From Aquanectria penicillioides (lineage: Eukaryota; Ascomycota; Sordariomycetes; Hypocreales; Nectriaceae), in contig PYIU01000003.1 of NCBI GenBank assembly GCA_003415625.1, forward strand, positions 3,410,001 through 3,474,000: DNA of 64,000 nucleotides. Direction: 5' to 3'. How positions within the stretch are numbered: the first letter of the stretch is position 1; every line of letters begins with the position of its first letter. Under the pieces are notes generated by a model. It worked only from the letters and a program-made list of their open reading frames with translations. It did not search any database and was not told the origin of the DNA. Positions 9,792 through 21,100 of the stretch are shown here, piece after piece. A program made the position numbers and the translations under genes.

Positions 9792-12341
9792 TTAATTTTT
9801 GTTCTTGTCTTCATTCTTGGCCTTGTACTTTGGCTTATATTTACCATTTCCCTTTCCTTTGGGGACTTTGCTGACGATGGCTCCCTTTGGCAGCTTGACC
9901 TTGCCTCCCAGGTCACCGCACTTTCGCGCTACAATGCAGCGGTTCAAGGTCACCACAAAGCTGCTCAGCGCCGTCGAGTGAATGTTGTCCATGGCGATCC
10001 AGTTCGGATACGTCTGGTCAGTCGTCGCGTTCCACAGGTTGTGGTATAGGCCGTGGTACGTCCCAAGCGCCATGGTGGTGATGGACCGCAGGGGGAAGAT
10101 GGCCCCGTCGACCGACTGGGTCACGACCCAGTCCGAGAAGAACAGCTTTGAGTCCCGGCGCGGTCGCTCCTTGCGGATGTACTCGAGCTGGTCGTCAAAC
10201 AGTTCGTCTGGGTGATCCATGTTGGACCATCGGTGGTTGAGTGGGAAGCTATCTTCAGACACGAAGCCATACTTGCCACCGGGGAACTCTGGCAGGTTAG
10301 CCCAGCTGTCACTAACGCGGACGATGGTTGCCGACTTGCGGTTACCAATGAAGCGGTTGAGGGGCCACTTGGTGATGTCCTCATTGTCGGGGAGCTCTAT
10401 GAGATTTGCGTACTGGGAGAAGATGGCGTATAGGCCCTTGCGATCATTTTCGTTCATCTTATGTATGCCGTACTCGAGGCGACCGCAATGCTCGGCCGGA
10501 ATGTCGATGATGATGAGCTCGCCGGGGTGCTTTTTGTGAAACTCGCCGATGCCTTTGGCAATATCCATGATGTTCTCCGCAAGCACGCCGTTCCAAGCAC
10601 CGAGGACCATGGTCCCATGGGCAGCGCGGTATACACCATCCATGACGACCGGGCGGATGTCAAGCACGCGGACACCGTATTTCTCAATCTGCTCCATGGC
10701 ACTTTTGGTTTGAGTGATTGTGTTGGCGCGGGAGGCGACGCCGACCAGTTGATGAGCCGTTGAGACGCCCACGTGATGGGAACGCGGCATGACGATCTCT
10801 CGGAGAGACAGATGGCCAATGTCCGGGAGGAGGGCCTGCATCCATCCGACGGGAGGATCGGTGGACATGAAATCTCCTTCCTTGCCGGCCAACACGAAGT
10901 TGGCGCTGCCAGGGTAAGGGCGAAATCCAAAGTCGATCTTGGTCAGCTTCTTCTGGGACTTGGTTTCCAGATTCTCCAAGAAGTTGACAAATACATGATG
11001 CTTGTTGCCGCTGCGCCTCTCAACCATGAACGACATCGGCTTGGACGTGCCTTCAAGGTGGTAGGCTACTTCAGCAGCGGAGTCTCGCCAGTCAACCCCG
11101 CCCCTTCGAAAGCTGACGACGCGGGTGGATTGTCCGGGCTCGATGAACATGGGCCAGTCCTTCTCCCATTCAGACATCTGGTATGAACTGATGAAGCCTC
11201 TGCGCCAGCGATAAGGGGTAGAATTGATGAGAGTGATGGCCGTGGTCCATTCGTTGACGTGGAGCCAGTCTTCCTTAGTAGCACGTCCCGTCAAAAGCAT
11301 ATTGCCGTCATCGCGCTCGTAGATGTCATCCTCACCATCATTGTTGTTTTCTGCGTTAGATCGATCCTTAGAGACTATGGGAAGCCTAGGCCTATGATCC
11401 TTGTGTGGTTTGACTGGGTTATCCCCCTCTGGTGTAGGAGTAAAAGGCCCATGTCGAAGCTGTCTCTCGTCATTGAGAATCCTCGGAATATACTTGGTCG
11501 ATGGAGTAGGCGCCGGTTTGGATGGGGGTAACTCGTCATCCCTGGCATTGTTACTTTTGCCATTGTGCAACAAGTGGTAACCTTGCCCGGCCTTTGCCTC
11601 GGGAATATGAGGGAGTTCATGCTCTTCATTTTTTTTCTTGTCGATAATGAACTTTTGCAACGTCGTTTGAGCAGGTGTGGGCTTAGTGCGAGATGTAGGC
11701 GTAGTGTGAGATGTAGGCGTAGTGTGAGATGTAGGCGTAGTGTGAGTTGTAGTCGTAGTGGGAGATGTAGGCGTAGTGGGAGATGTTTGTGAGGATCTGG
11801 TCTTGGGAAACTTTACCGTGGAGCCCCTGGAGTTATGGAATAACCACCCATACCGGTCATCCTTGGCTATGTCTTCTTTGAAGAATGGGCCATAGGAGTT
11901 ACGCTCATGTAAAGCGTTAACTGGCTCCGGAAAGCTGGCCTCGGAGGAACGACCAGTGTTTGCATGGACGGAAGGCGTTTGTTGAGTGCCGATGATGGTA
12001 TCAAACGTGGCACGCTCGTTGAAGACGGGCTTAGGGCCAACGGCTTGTCCTTTATTATGAAGGCTATCTCTGGGCTTGTCATCCGGCTTGAAGAGCCTGA
12101 TAGGGGGAACCTGTGGACGTTGCTGCTGGAGAATTCTGGTCCACTCAGGGTTGGATGTGTACATCCCCTGGTACTCATGAACCTTGGTAAGCTTTGTAGA
12201 TGCGGCCGCCGTGGGGGTCAGGGTTGAATCCGAGGCCATGCGCTGGTAAGCAGGCATACCCTCAACAAGTCCAACGGCGAGGCTGAGAAGAAGGGTGATT
12301 CGTCTCAATGAAACGGAACCAAAGTGTCTTGGAGACACCAT
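9792..12341 (-). CDS. large secreted PLC-like phosphodiesterase with Thr-rich repeat region
   Basis: Intronless; ATG at 12341 begins a clear signal peptide (MVSPRHFGSV...LAVGLVEG), giving 849 residues. An in-frame upstream ATG-less extension to 12419 is less likely. Residues 30-350 are disordered. They carry about six tandem HTTPTS-type hexapeptides near 185-225. A strand-rich segment of unknown type (about 365-490) follows, containing ITLINSTPYRW. Then comes a PI-PLC X-like domain with histidines in PRSHHVGVS (about 517) and RAAHGTMVLG (about 577), and motifs IDIPAEHCGR and FFSDWVVTQS. The extreme C-terminus is Lys-rich. It resembles fungal or bacterial PLC-X proteins of unknown substrate. 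It is much larger than, and not a simple copy of, the phosphodiesterase at 4341-5632. Confidence 0.85.
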   Translation of the reverse strand: MVSPRHFGSVSLRRITLLLSLAVGLVEGMPAYQRMASDSTLTPTAAASTKLTKVHEYQGMYTSNPEWTRILQQQRPQVPPIRLFKPDDKPRDSLHNKGQAVGPKPVFNERATFDTIIGTQQTPSVHANTGRSSEASFPEPVNALHERNSYGPFFKEDIAKDDRYGWLFHNSRGSTVKFPKTRSSQTSPTTPTSPTTTTTHTTPTSHTTPTSHTTPTSRTKPTPAQTTLQKFIIDKKKNEEHELPHIPEAKAGQGYHLLHNGKSNNARDDELPPSKPAPTPSTKYIPRILNDERQLRHGPFTPTPEGDNPVKPHKDHRPRLPIVSKDRSNAENNNDGEDDIYERDDGNMLLTGRATKEDWLHVNEWTTAITLINSTPYRWRRGFISSYQMSEWEKDWPMFIEPGQSTRVVSFRRGGVDWRDSAAEVAYHLEGTSKPMSFMVERRSGNKHHVFVNFLENLETKSQKKLTKIDFGFRPYPGSANFVLAGKEGDFMSTDPPVGWMQALLPDIGHLSLREIVMPRSHHVGVSTAHQLVGVASRANTITQTKSAMEQIEKYGVRVLDIRPVVMDGVYRAAHGTMVLGAWNGVLAENIMDIAKGIGEFHKKHPGELIIIDIPAEHCGRLEYGIHKMNENDRKGLYAIFSQYANLIELPDNEDITKWPLNRFIGNRKSATIVRVSDSWANLPEFPGGKYGFVSEDSFPLNHRWSNMDHPDELFDDQLEYIRKERPRRDSKLFFSDWVVTQSVDGAIFPLRSITTMALGTYHGLYHNLWNATTDQTYPNWIAMDNIHSTALSSFVVTLNRCIVARKCGDLGGKVKLPKGAIVSKVPKGKGNGKYKPKYKAKNEDKNKN
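11683..11788 (-). repeat. 18-bp tandem repeat inside the phosphodiesterase gene
   Basis: About six copies of an 18-bp unit (plus strand GTAGTGTGAGATGTAGGC, starts at 11683, 11701, 11719, 11737, 11755 and 11773) encode the HTTPTS hexapeptides. Copies differ by one to three bases. Because the unit is a multiple of three, copy-number change keeps the frame. Confidence 0.95.
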
Positions 12342-13021
12342 AGTGATATATCCCAAAGGGGAAAAAGGTAGATGGTGAGTGGAAGATATGATGGAATCAG
12401 GTAAGTGAAGAGGGCACACGAATCCAAATAATGGACTAGGAGTAAAGTTGATGATTTGGGTCTTGGTAAAATGTACAAGTCTGGTGTTGAATGGAGAGAG
12501 ATAACGAAAGGGGAGAAATAGGGATACATTGCCATTATTTATATAGAGGGACCTTTGCTGGTGCCCTCAAATGGTTGTGAAGTTATCTCCGAAAGACTGC
12601 AAATCCAGCAAGGGAATCTACCAAGGTGGACCAAAGGCTGTGTGTCTGGCAGGGTGTCTCTGAGCTAGAGCACTGAGCTTACCGACATTAAACCCCACTA
12701 GGGGAACAATAAGCTTCGCATACGTTGGAAAGCTTCTCCTAGAGAACATAAATCGCGAGAGGTAGAAGGAAGTGTGTCCTGGGCCGCCTCAGACTTTTGG
12801 CTAGAACCAAATAACCACGGGACGGTCATCAAGAAAAGGCATACATCGGAGAAGCGCGGTGGTTGTACTTTGGAATGATACAGCATATACTCATTTCCCA
12901 TAAGTTGCGTGAGACGGCATCGAGCCAATCTCCGCAGTAATCTCCTTTACTTCATACACCTGACGCCCATTAGGGTTGTGTAAATGCGTTGATGTTCGAT
13001 GTCCCACTTCGCCAAAGTCGC
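12342..13021. other. promoter region of the large phosphodiesterase and 3' flank of CSN3
   Basis: Apart from the TATA candidate, no gene or structured element is visible. Confidence 0.4.
12536..12545 (-). promoter_or_regulatory. TATA-box candidate of the large phosphodiesterase gene
   Basis: TATATAAATA on the minus strand lies about 195 bp upstream of the ATG at 12341. That is a reasonable spacing for a fungal TATA box with a leader of about 150 nt. Confidence 0.45.
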
Positions 13022-14619
13022 TTATCCATGCGCCACAATGCCAGTCATAAGGTCCTCCTCATCCTCTATCTGAGGATCAAAGCCGAGAGTAGGGTCGTTT
13101 CCATCCTTCTCAGCCCTCTTCTGCTCCCTAATCACGTGTCTCACGTATTCCTTGCTACTACCTAGGCGGTCATTTGCCGCCTGGTATTGCTTTCCTAAGC
13201 TCTGGATGTTGTGATGGCGTTGCGCAATTTCCCGCGCGAACTCTGTTTCCGTCATAAGATCACTGTCGTCTTGGAACTTGAGGTAGCTGTCCTCTCCGCT
13301 CTGACCTTGGATCAACTCTCCATGGAGCAGACTTGATTCGATCATTTCGCGAACCAAGTTTGCAGCCTCCGCATCGTCCTTTAGTGATTCTCCAGTTTCG
13401 GCGCTTAGAGTAACGTGACGCAACTGGGAGATGGATATTTGAGTGTAGATGTCGCGGAGGTTGATGATCTGCCATTTTTGGTAGGCAGAAATCACCTCCG
13501 TGATTAGGGCGAGATTTTCGTCTTCCTCCCAAACCTGACGATTTCCTTCCACCTCACCCTTTAACTGAGGTGCGTTTGTGGTAGGGAATAGGGCCGCCAC
13601 GCTCTTGTATGCCAACCCTAAGGTGTTGTAGGTGTTCTTGGCGGACAGTGAAGTGGTGGGGGGAGGGTAGGTTCCTTGCCGTCTTTGAGAAGTCCTACTA
13701 ACAGCCATCTCTTGTAGGCTTCATCCATAATCTTGGATACACCCTTGTCCTTAGAAGGATGCGTAATGACCCGCTCTAAGGCCCGGTGAGCTTTGACCCA
13801 GTCTTTTCTCGTCATATAACAAATCGCCGATATGAGGTTATATTCAAGAACTGCTGTGCTCTTAACAGAGTCCGTCAAACCAGTGTCGACAGAAATAAAT
13901 GCGGCTGGAGGAAGGCTCGAATCGCAAAGCAGCTTTGCGTCTTTCTGCCCTGCCATTCCAGGATAGAATGCGATATCGCAGTCGAGGACCTTCAGGGCTG
14001 GCTCAATCCAAGATGACTCGTAGGCGAACTTTGCAAGTACCAAATGGACGGACGTGAACATGCTACCGCTAGGGTCTACCCGTAGTATCGCAGTTGCTAG
14101 TGCCTCGACGGCGACAAGCGGCTTCATGAGATTAAACATTTAGCATTGCATCATTTATGAACGGTCGTATTCCTTGATTTGGGTGTAACGTACCGAGAAC
14201 ACTTGACCCATGGCTACGCTCTCGAGGAGTTTTCGAAATGATAGGCCGACATATCTGATTTGAATAGGGTCAAAGTTGAGAAGAAAACGCAGGGTTTCGT
14301 CGAGGAGGGAGCTTCGGTCGATGCCAGCGGGTGGAAGTTCCAGCGCCGCCCGAAGGATGGCAAGAAAAGCGATGGTGTCTTTAGCAGGATCAATTTTCTA
14401 AGAAGCTGTGAGTACAATCAAGACCCAAACAGCAAAGGTAAATGGGGCATGTACGGCAAGGACCTGTAAGACGTTGACGGAGATCACCTGGCGGTGGGCC
14501 GTCAAGAGCTGCTTGACGGCGTGTGCGTGATCTTTGATTGTCGAGTCAAGGAACTTATTGGAGCGGACGGCATCTGAAGCTCCAGAGAAAGCTGCCAGAG
14601 TAGCCCAGACGGAATCCAT
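13022..14619 (-). CDS. CSN3: COP9 signalosome subunit 3 (frame broken once)
   Basis: Exons are 14619-14455, 14397-14194 and 14121-13022; introns of 57 and 72 nt start GTACAT and GTACGT. The product is about 489 residues. The N-terminal part is helical; the middle (VDPSGSMFTSVHLVLAKFAYES, CYMTRKDWVKAHRALERVI) and the later part (ALITEVISAYQKWQIINLRDIY, then SISQLRHVT) match the helical-repeat plus PCI-domain plan of CSN3. An acidic C-terminal tail ends the protein. CSN3 is a scaffold subunit of the complex that removes Nedd8 from cullins and, in filamentous fungi, affects development. The frame changes between LLKDGKEPTLPP and TTSLSAKNTYNTLG at the six-G run 13658-13663; one more base there joins them. 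The first donor could instead lie at 14463 (GTCCTT), which would remove three residues. Confidence 0.85.
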
Positions 14620-15807
14620 CTTAAAGAGGGCCGCTCCTCGTGGGGAGGGATGACGATAGAGTCGACGAAGGCGGTAGTTCGGTGGCTCGGGAGGCGGGGG
14701 AAGTGGAGGTCGGGACGGTCAGTTGGATCACCTGATTATCATGCTCGAGTTGGCGAGACGACTGTATCTACCGGGTGGGGACAGCCTTGAAACTATGGGA
14801 ACCGAGGAAATCGACCGGCGCTCGGTGTCGGAGAGAAGTTGTGAATAGCGAGGTCAGCACCTTGCTTTGCACAAGCAGTCAACTCAAGGCAGCGGCAGGC
14901 GTGCAGCTCGGAGAGGTGGGGTGGTGAAGATAGGCAGCCGAAGTTCACCCGCACAGCATGTTATCACAGTGGGTTCCAGGGCGATAAGGCAGGGCTGCCC
15001 CTCCAAATCGCGGGGTATGGATGGAGGCTAGATGGAGGCTCACTCACTATGCCCAAGCCAAGCGAAGCGAATCCTGCTACAGTACGGACGTACTGGTGCA
15101 TAATTTTAGGGGCCGTGGGTTAATTTCCTGGGCTGATGTAGTAGCGCTTGTGTTGGAGATTTGTTCTCGTGTAAAACCAACTTGCGGGCATTGGCGTGCC
15201 CATTATCCATGACATTGGTCTGCCTCTCCTTCTGTCAATTGACTTCGACGTCATCATCATGCCAGTTTGAGTCAATCTGCGTCTGATAGACCCGAAAAGA
15301 ACCGTAGGATTAATATTATGACCCCTTCTTGTTAATGGATTTTGCCTCCTCAGATGCGGTGAGAGCATCTTTGTCACCGCTCCAGCACAGAAGTACCTCT
15401 GCTTAAACGTCCGCCGCCAGCCCGATACCACGCTACCTCTTCTGCTAAAGGCTACAACCATTTTTTACGTGCGACAAGTTGCAAATTTCTGGTGGACGTG
15501 ACATGTCAATAAAAGTAGTTCCAGAATGGGCAGTAAAAACTGCATTGGCGGTTACGGGCCTGTCTGCTCGGAGCTGGTATAGGTCCAATTCTGACAAAGA
15601 AAGTTCATCATATTTCCTGGGCCGTGCCTATAGTATACACGAACCCCTCTGAGATGGGTTTATCTAACCCTAAAAATAGCAATAGTAATAACTAAAGGAA
15701 TAACGATGTTGTAAAGTTGGCGTTCTAGTGCTACCCAAAATTCTCCTGTTGATGTCCTGCGTGTCCAAGTTGGGTTTTGAAGAAAGTGTTGTGAGGTTGC
15801 TGCTCAC
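14620..15807. other. intergenic DNA, nothing recognised
   Basis: This is the promoter side of CSN3 and the 3' flank of the CCCH gene. A 113-residue minus-strand frame at 15120-15461 has no motif and no signal, and I reject it as a gene. About 15600-15720 is AT-rich. Confidence 0.4.
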
Positions 15808-17273
15808 TCAAGGAGTTCCATCCGCTTGAAGGCGACCAGTGCATTTCATTTTGGGAGGAGCCCATGAGTCCCGAGTAGGATTGGTGACAGACAGCGACTC
15901 TGACCCAATCCTGCTGGGAGGCTCAATAGGGCCCCAAATGTTCTGTGAGGATGGCCCAGCAGCCGACAATGGCAGCGGCCGAAGCGCATCTGGAAGACTT
16001 GTCAGATCAAATTTTGGTGGTGTTTATCTTGACGTACCCTCTCGCTTGCACAACTCCATTTCTGGCGTATCATCGTCCTTGTGCCATCCTTGCTGGTTCA
16101 TGACCAAGGACCCTTGCTTTTGAGTGCCAACCCTATCGGCTGATGTGGGGATTGAGCGACGAGAGGGAACCATTGACTCTTCCGTCTCTCTCTGGCGCTG
16201 CAGTTCCACCTGATGCTTCTTCCACCAGCTTGGGAATCCATGAAAGAGCCCCAGCGAGTGTTGGGTAGCTTTGTCAAATGGCATCTCGTGCTTGTATTTG
16301 CAGCCTTGCTGGGTGAAAGCACAAACGCCTTCATGAACCCACTTGTCGCAGTAGATTTTGACCCTCTTTTGCGTCCCGGGCGTTGTCGCGACGATGCGGT
16401 CGATGTGTTTCTTCGATATATGTCAGCCTACATCATGCGCAGTTCAAGGATCGAGAAGCAGAAGGAGCCAAGGACTAATGGGCAGTATTTCTGTCATTAC
16501 CTGAAGGTTATCAGAGACTGGCCTCGCTTGCTTGAGGGAAGTCTGTGTACTCAGCTTCCTTGGCTCTCGGCAGGGGCCGCCATCATCACACGTACCTTCA
16601 AAGTGACCGGGCAGTTCATTTCGACAACTCCTTGAGGTGGAGACTTCTTCAGCTCTGGCAAGATGACCATCCCCGCGGGGCCGGGTTGCCGGGCTGGAAT
16701 CTCGTTTAGTGGAGGCAACATGTCTGCGGGCACCAGACGGGTGTATTGCCCATTGCCCCGATCGAGGCAGTAGGCGTAGCCCACCAAACCACCGTCAGAC
16801 ATCTCGCCTCGGACGGGGGTAGGGGCAGCCAGAGAAGTGCGAGTCAGTGTATAATTGGTTTTGTTTGTGGGAAGCCAATCGGCCAAGTCACCGGCTGACT
16901 GAGGGTTTCGCCAATTTGGAGAGACGAGGCTCCGGGGCGCTTCAGCACGGTAGGATTGGTGGCCCGACAAACTCGACGGACTTCGGTATGTCTGTTGGAG
17001 GCCCTGTTGGTTTCGGTCGCCCATTCTGTGTCCGCGAGTGTAGATGCTGGTCTGCAGAGGGCTCTGAGATTGATCCATGATGAGTGAAGCATCCGGAGTA
17101 TTGGGCTCAGGGGAACGGGTTGGAGATGAGGAATGAGAAGAGGAATGAGCAGGAGAAGGAGAAGGCGAAGGAGAAGGGAGCGAGCGAGGAGAGCTGGACG
17201 CGGCAGTAAGGTGAGATGTTGAAGGAATCACACGGCACACGGAATCCATGGCGAGCGGCGACGGGAAGGACAT
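15808..17273 (-). CDS. CCCH zinc-finger protein, putative RNA-binding
   Basis: Four exons: 17273-16596, 16542-16501, 16410-16038 and 15989-15808, with introns of 53, 90 and 48 nt. The product is about 424 residues from the ATG at 17273; the frame stays open 5' of it only to a GTG. The N-terminal half is Ser/Pro-rich and disordered, with a Tyr-rich segment (VGYAYCLDRGNGQYTRLVPADMLPPL). The single zinc finger is C-x8-C-x6-C-x3-H (CDKWVHEGVCAFTQQGCKYKH), preceded by a basic segment (TPGTQKRVKIY) and followed by the conserved-looking LGLFHGFPSWWKKHQ. Exon 2 is only 42 nt, but it is in phase with both neighbours and gives TSLKQARPVSDNLQ. CCCH fingers of this spacing bind RNA; the target is unknown. 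Confidence 0.72.
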
Positions 17274-18177
17274 GGCTGGTGTGCAAACAGACTCTGGGCG
17301 CCGGCGGCGTCTAGATGCCGTCACCCTGGATCAACAACGGAGACGGGCAGCCGACGGGACGGAGCATATAGCAGGGAGGGTGCCGGCTTAGCGAGAAGAA
17401 CGCGAGATGATACGGCGGCACCACGATATCAAAGCGGAAATGGGAATAGCGTCTGACTGGGCAGATCGGGGAGGCATGCGCCTCCGCACAAGGGACAGGA
17501 GGACGGGGTCCTTTATCAACATTTCGGGCTGGAGTTTCGGGCTGGCCCCGGCCGTTTGCCTCGCTCAGGATGCGTGTTGCGTGTGCGTGTGGTCGGCACG
17601 CTCAACTACGGTTACCTGCAGTGCTTGTTTGTGTTTCCCACGTGACGGAAGCTCAGACTTGACAACAGCGGAACGGTATCAATCAGGCTCGTGTGGTCCC
17701 TTGCGAGGTTTCCCAGAGAACATGGGTGCTTTCATCTACCTCTGAAGCGTGTTGTCTAAGTATCCATTGCTTTGCTTTGCTGTTCCCGTCTTCCGTCGTG
17801 GCATGGAGGCTATTTCTGCTTGTTTGCCTGCCCGCCCGCCCATCCGCCTACCGCCTGCATGTTTTCCACGTTGTTTCCTGCGTCTAAGTGAGACTTGCGG
17901 TGGCGTCGACAGGCCGCCCGCTCTCGTCGCACCCATCCTCATCAAGCAAATCATATTCGTCAAGGCGCGTTCGGACCGCTGAATTCTCTTAGTTTGCGGA
18001 GTAATGCGGCCCTTTGGCTCTCTTTCGTTTTCGGGTTTGACCCTGAATGTTGCACACGGTCCAAGGCTACCCGCACTTCAGCCTCTGTGGCCAGGCGGAC
18101 ACTACTAAAGTCAACTGAATCCGGAGGGACTGCTTGCTTCTGCAGCCAAGGATTGCCTTTGTGATAATAATTTTGTT
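17274..18177. other. intergenic DNA between two minus-strand genes
   Basis: It holds the promoter of the CCCH gene (left part) and the 3' flank of the chromatin remodeler (right part). I see no gene. Confidence 0.4.
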
Positions 18178-21100
18178 TTACATATCGGGAGAAGTCCGGC
18201 CTACCGTCGACCCAGGGGCCGTTGAATTGAGATCCGAGCTGCTGACCGCCGGGGTGACTTGGTGGCGGTCCTCTGTAGGCGAGGAGCGGGATCTCTTTTT
18301 GTTGGTGTTTCTTTCGTCTGAGGCTGCCTTCTGAGGCTTCGCCTTCCGAGAGTTGCGGGTAGGGGTTGGTAACTGTTTGGTTTTGGACGTCGGTTTCGCG
18401 CTGGGAGTCAAGCTCCTTTTCACTTTTGTTGTCAAGGCTTTCCCGTTTGGAGGCCTTCCGCGTTTTGGGGTTACGGGGGTTGGAGATGGGATCGCCCGTT
18501 TCGAGGCTTTCTTTGGCGGCGTCTGCGTAGTGCGAGTGTTAACATTGTTGCGCTTCAATGACTTCTTGGTTGGGGTTGGAGCCTGTGCTTGTCTCCTTCG
18601 TTGACTAAGAAAAAGTGTCTGGCGTTTACCTTGTACCAAGGCCTGGTTATCCTCGTCGTCGGTTTCATCCGCCGACTCCGCGCCAGCAAAGTCGTCAGAA
18701 GAGTCTGATGACTCGGCCTCGTGTTCCCCAAGGAGGGGGACTGCGTCTACACCGCTTGTCTTGTAATTGACGACCTACGGAAATGGTTAGTCGACGATGG
18801 ATGCTTTGAGGACTGTCACTTACCATCCGCCGTCTCCCGCCTCGCCCCAACACTTCGTGGTTGGCTTCTGCTAATCGGCGTGCCTCTTCCTCGCGCTCTG
18901 CCAGGATACGATCCCATACACTTGAGCTAATTGGTGTCGGTTCATTCTCTTCCTCAGCCGCTGGGGTATTTTCAAACCCAGACTTGTCGTTAGCCCAAAC
19001 TCGAGCATGGGAAAATTGATTTTCGGCATTGCCGGATTCCACCATCTCGGGCTCCTCTATCTGCGTCCGATCTAGGAGACTATCGACCGACGCAGAGTCA
19101 TAGTGGATGGCCTTCTTTTCATAGTTCTCGTCAAACAAAGCCTGGGCGCCGTGCTTGAGAATCGACTCCAAGTCATCACCTGCAAGCTCATCATCGTCCA
19201 TGCTCTCTATCAAGGCATGGTCAAGAGCCATCTTTTTGCGACCAACCTGCATAATTCGCTCTTCCACAGAGTCTTTGGTGACAATTTGAAAGCATAAAAC
19301 CTTCTTCTTTTGACCAATACGGTGGGCACGAGACAAAGCCTGAATATCTTGGTGAGGGTTAAAGTCGGGATCAAGGATAATGACTGTATCGGCAGTCGCG
19401 AGATTGATACCCACGCCGCCAGCTCGAGTTGATAGCAGAAATGCAAAGAGAGGCGAATCGGGTGCGTTAAAAGCATCAATTCGCCGTTGCTTCTCGAGAC
19501 TCCCGATTTTCCCGTCAAGTCGACGATACTCGCACCCCATACCAATCAAGAAATCCTCGATGATGTCTAATTGTTGGAGGAACTGGCTGAAGATGAGGAC
19601 CCGGTGGCCCCGCTCTTTTAGCTTAGGAAGCATTTGTTCCAGCAAGAGCAGTTTCGCGGACGCTTCCACTAGATTGCGATGAAGCACAGATGGATCGTGA
19701 TGCTTCTCCTCGATAGCCTCCGAATACATGAAAGGGTGGCAAAGGCATTTTCGTAGCTGCATTAGGATGTTGTTCAGACTTCCGCGCTCTGTCTTGTTCA
19801 TTTTGGAGTTCGCAAACATGGCTTTGATGAGCTCGGGGTTTTTGGCCATTATTCTTTTGGATAGCTTTTCCTGAATGACCGTCATGGTCACAGGAAGAAT
19901 AATTTGGGACATGGGTGGAAGGAACTTGAGGACACCGGCTTTGGTTCGACGAAGGAAGTAGGGCCGGATTTTCTCATGTAGCTTTGGTAAGGTCTCTTTA
20001 TCGAGAATGCTGAATTCTTCATCTAGCTGAGCTGCGTCCTGGGTGTCGTCAATGAATTGCAGCAAATTGAAGAGCTCTCTTTTGTTGTTCTGTAGCGGAG
20101 TTCCGGTGAGAAGAAGTCTGAAAGGGATCTTCATGGCCTGTAGTGCCACATATAGGAGATTTTGGTCGTTTTTCAATCGTTGACCCTCATCGACAACAAG
20201 GCCTGCCCATTTGATAGACTTGAAGAGAGTTTTCGTCTGAGGATCCGCAGCAGAATCATATGACATTATGACCACGTGTGCCTTCATGTCGGCGGAGTTG
20301 TTAGGGAACAGTTCGTATTTGTAGGCGAGATCCTGAGGCTCTTTGCCTCCATGGTAAGTCACTACCCGTAGATCTGGAGCCCACTGCTTGAACTCGCGAC
20401 GCCAGTTGGCACATGTCGCATTGGGGACCGCAACAAGGAATGGCCAGCACTGCGAGGATATTAGACGAGATATTATTACCCGGAATGTGTTTTACTTACC
20501 TTGGGCTTATCTTGGACAAGCGAGGTGATAAGGCTGACAACTTGCACCGTTTTTCCTAGACCCATCTCATCCGCCAAGACTACGCTCCGGCCTGAGTGAT
20601 AGTTCCCAAGAAGCCAGTTGACACCTTCAATCTGGTATCCCATCAGTCTGCCTCGTTTTAGTCCTTCCGGTTGCTCATCGAGTTCAACAAATGGTGCGGC
20701 TTTGAATGATCTGATGCGCTCTTGAATTTTGTTTGCCGGCTCGTTTCGCAGATATTTTCCTTCCACATACTCATAATATGCCTCAAGGAACGCGTTGTAG
20801 ATGTCCCCCATGTTCTCCTTGGGCGGCGAGTCCCACACAACGTCGTCATAGCCGAGACCTTGAAACTTGACAAATATTTTGCTAATTCTGGACATATTTG
20901 CTATTTCAGCCTCTCGGGAACTAGCATGAGGAGCAGACTTGTTCATCTTGATGTTCAAAATGACATCCGGTGTGATGAATTCAGCAGGGATTGCCTCCTT
21001 CTCGTCCATCCTTCGCAGATCTTGTTCAGCGTCTCTTTTGCCAAAGGACGTCCTCATGGTAGACGGCGCAACGCCGAAGACCCAAGCTCCGGGTTTCCAT

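Noticed and set aside
15120..15461. Minus-strand 113-codon frame
   Set aside because: The translation is Arg-rich, lacks any domain or signal, and no splice extension improves it.
16411..16595. Twin introns joined back to back (AG followed directly by GT at 16501/16500)
   Set aside because: A 42-nt phase-compatible exon between two normal small introns explains the same sequence without a zero-length exon.
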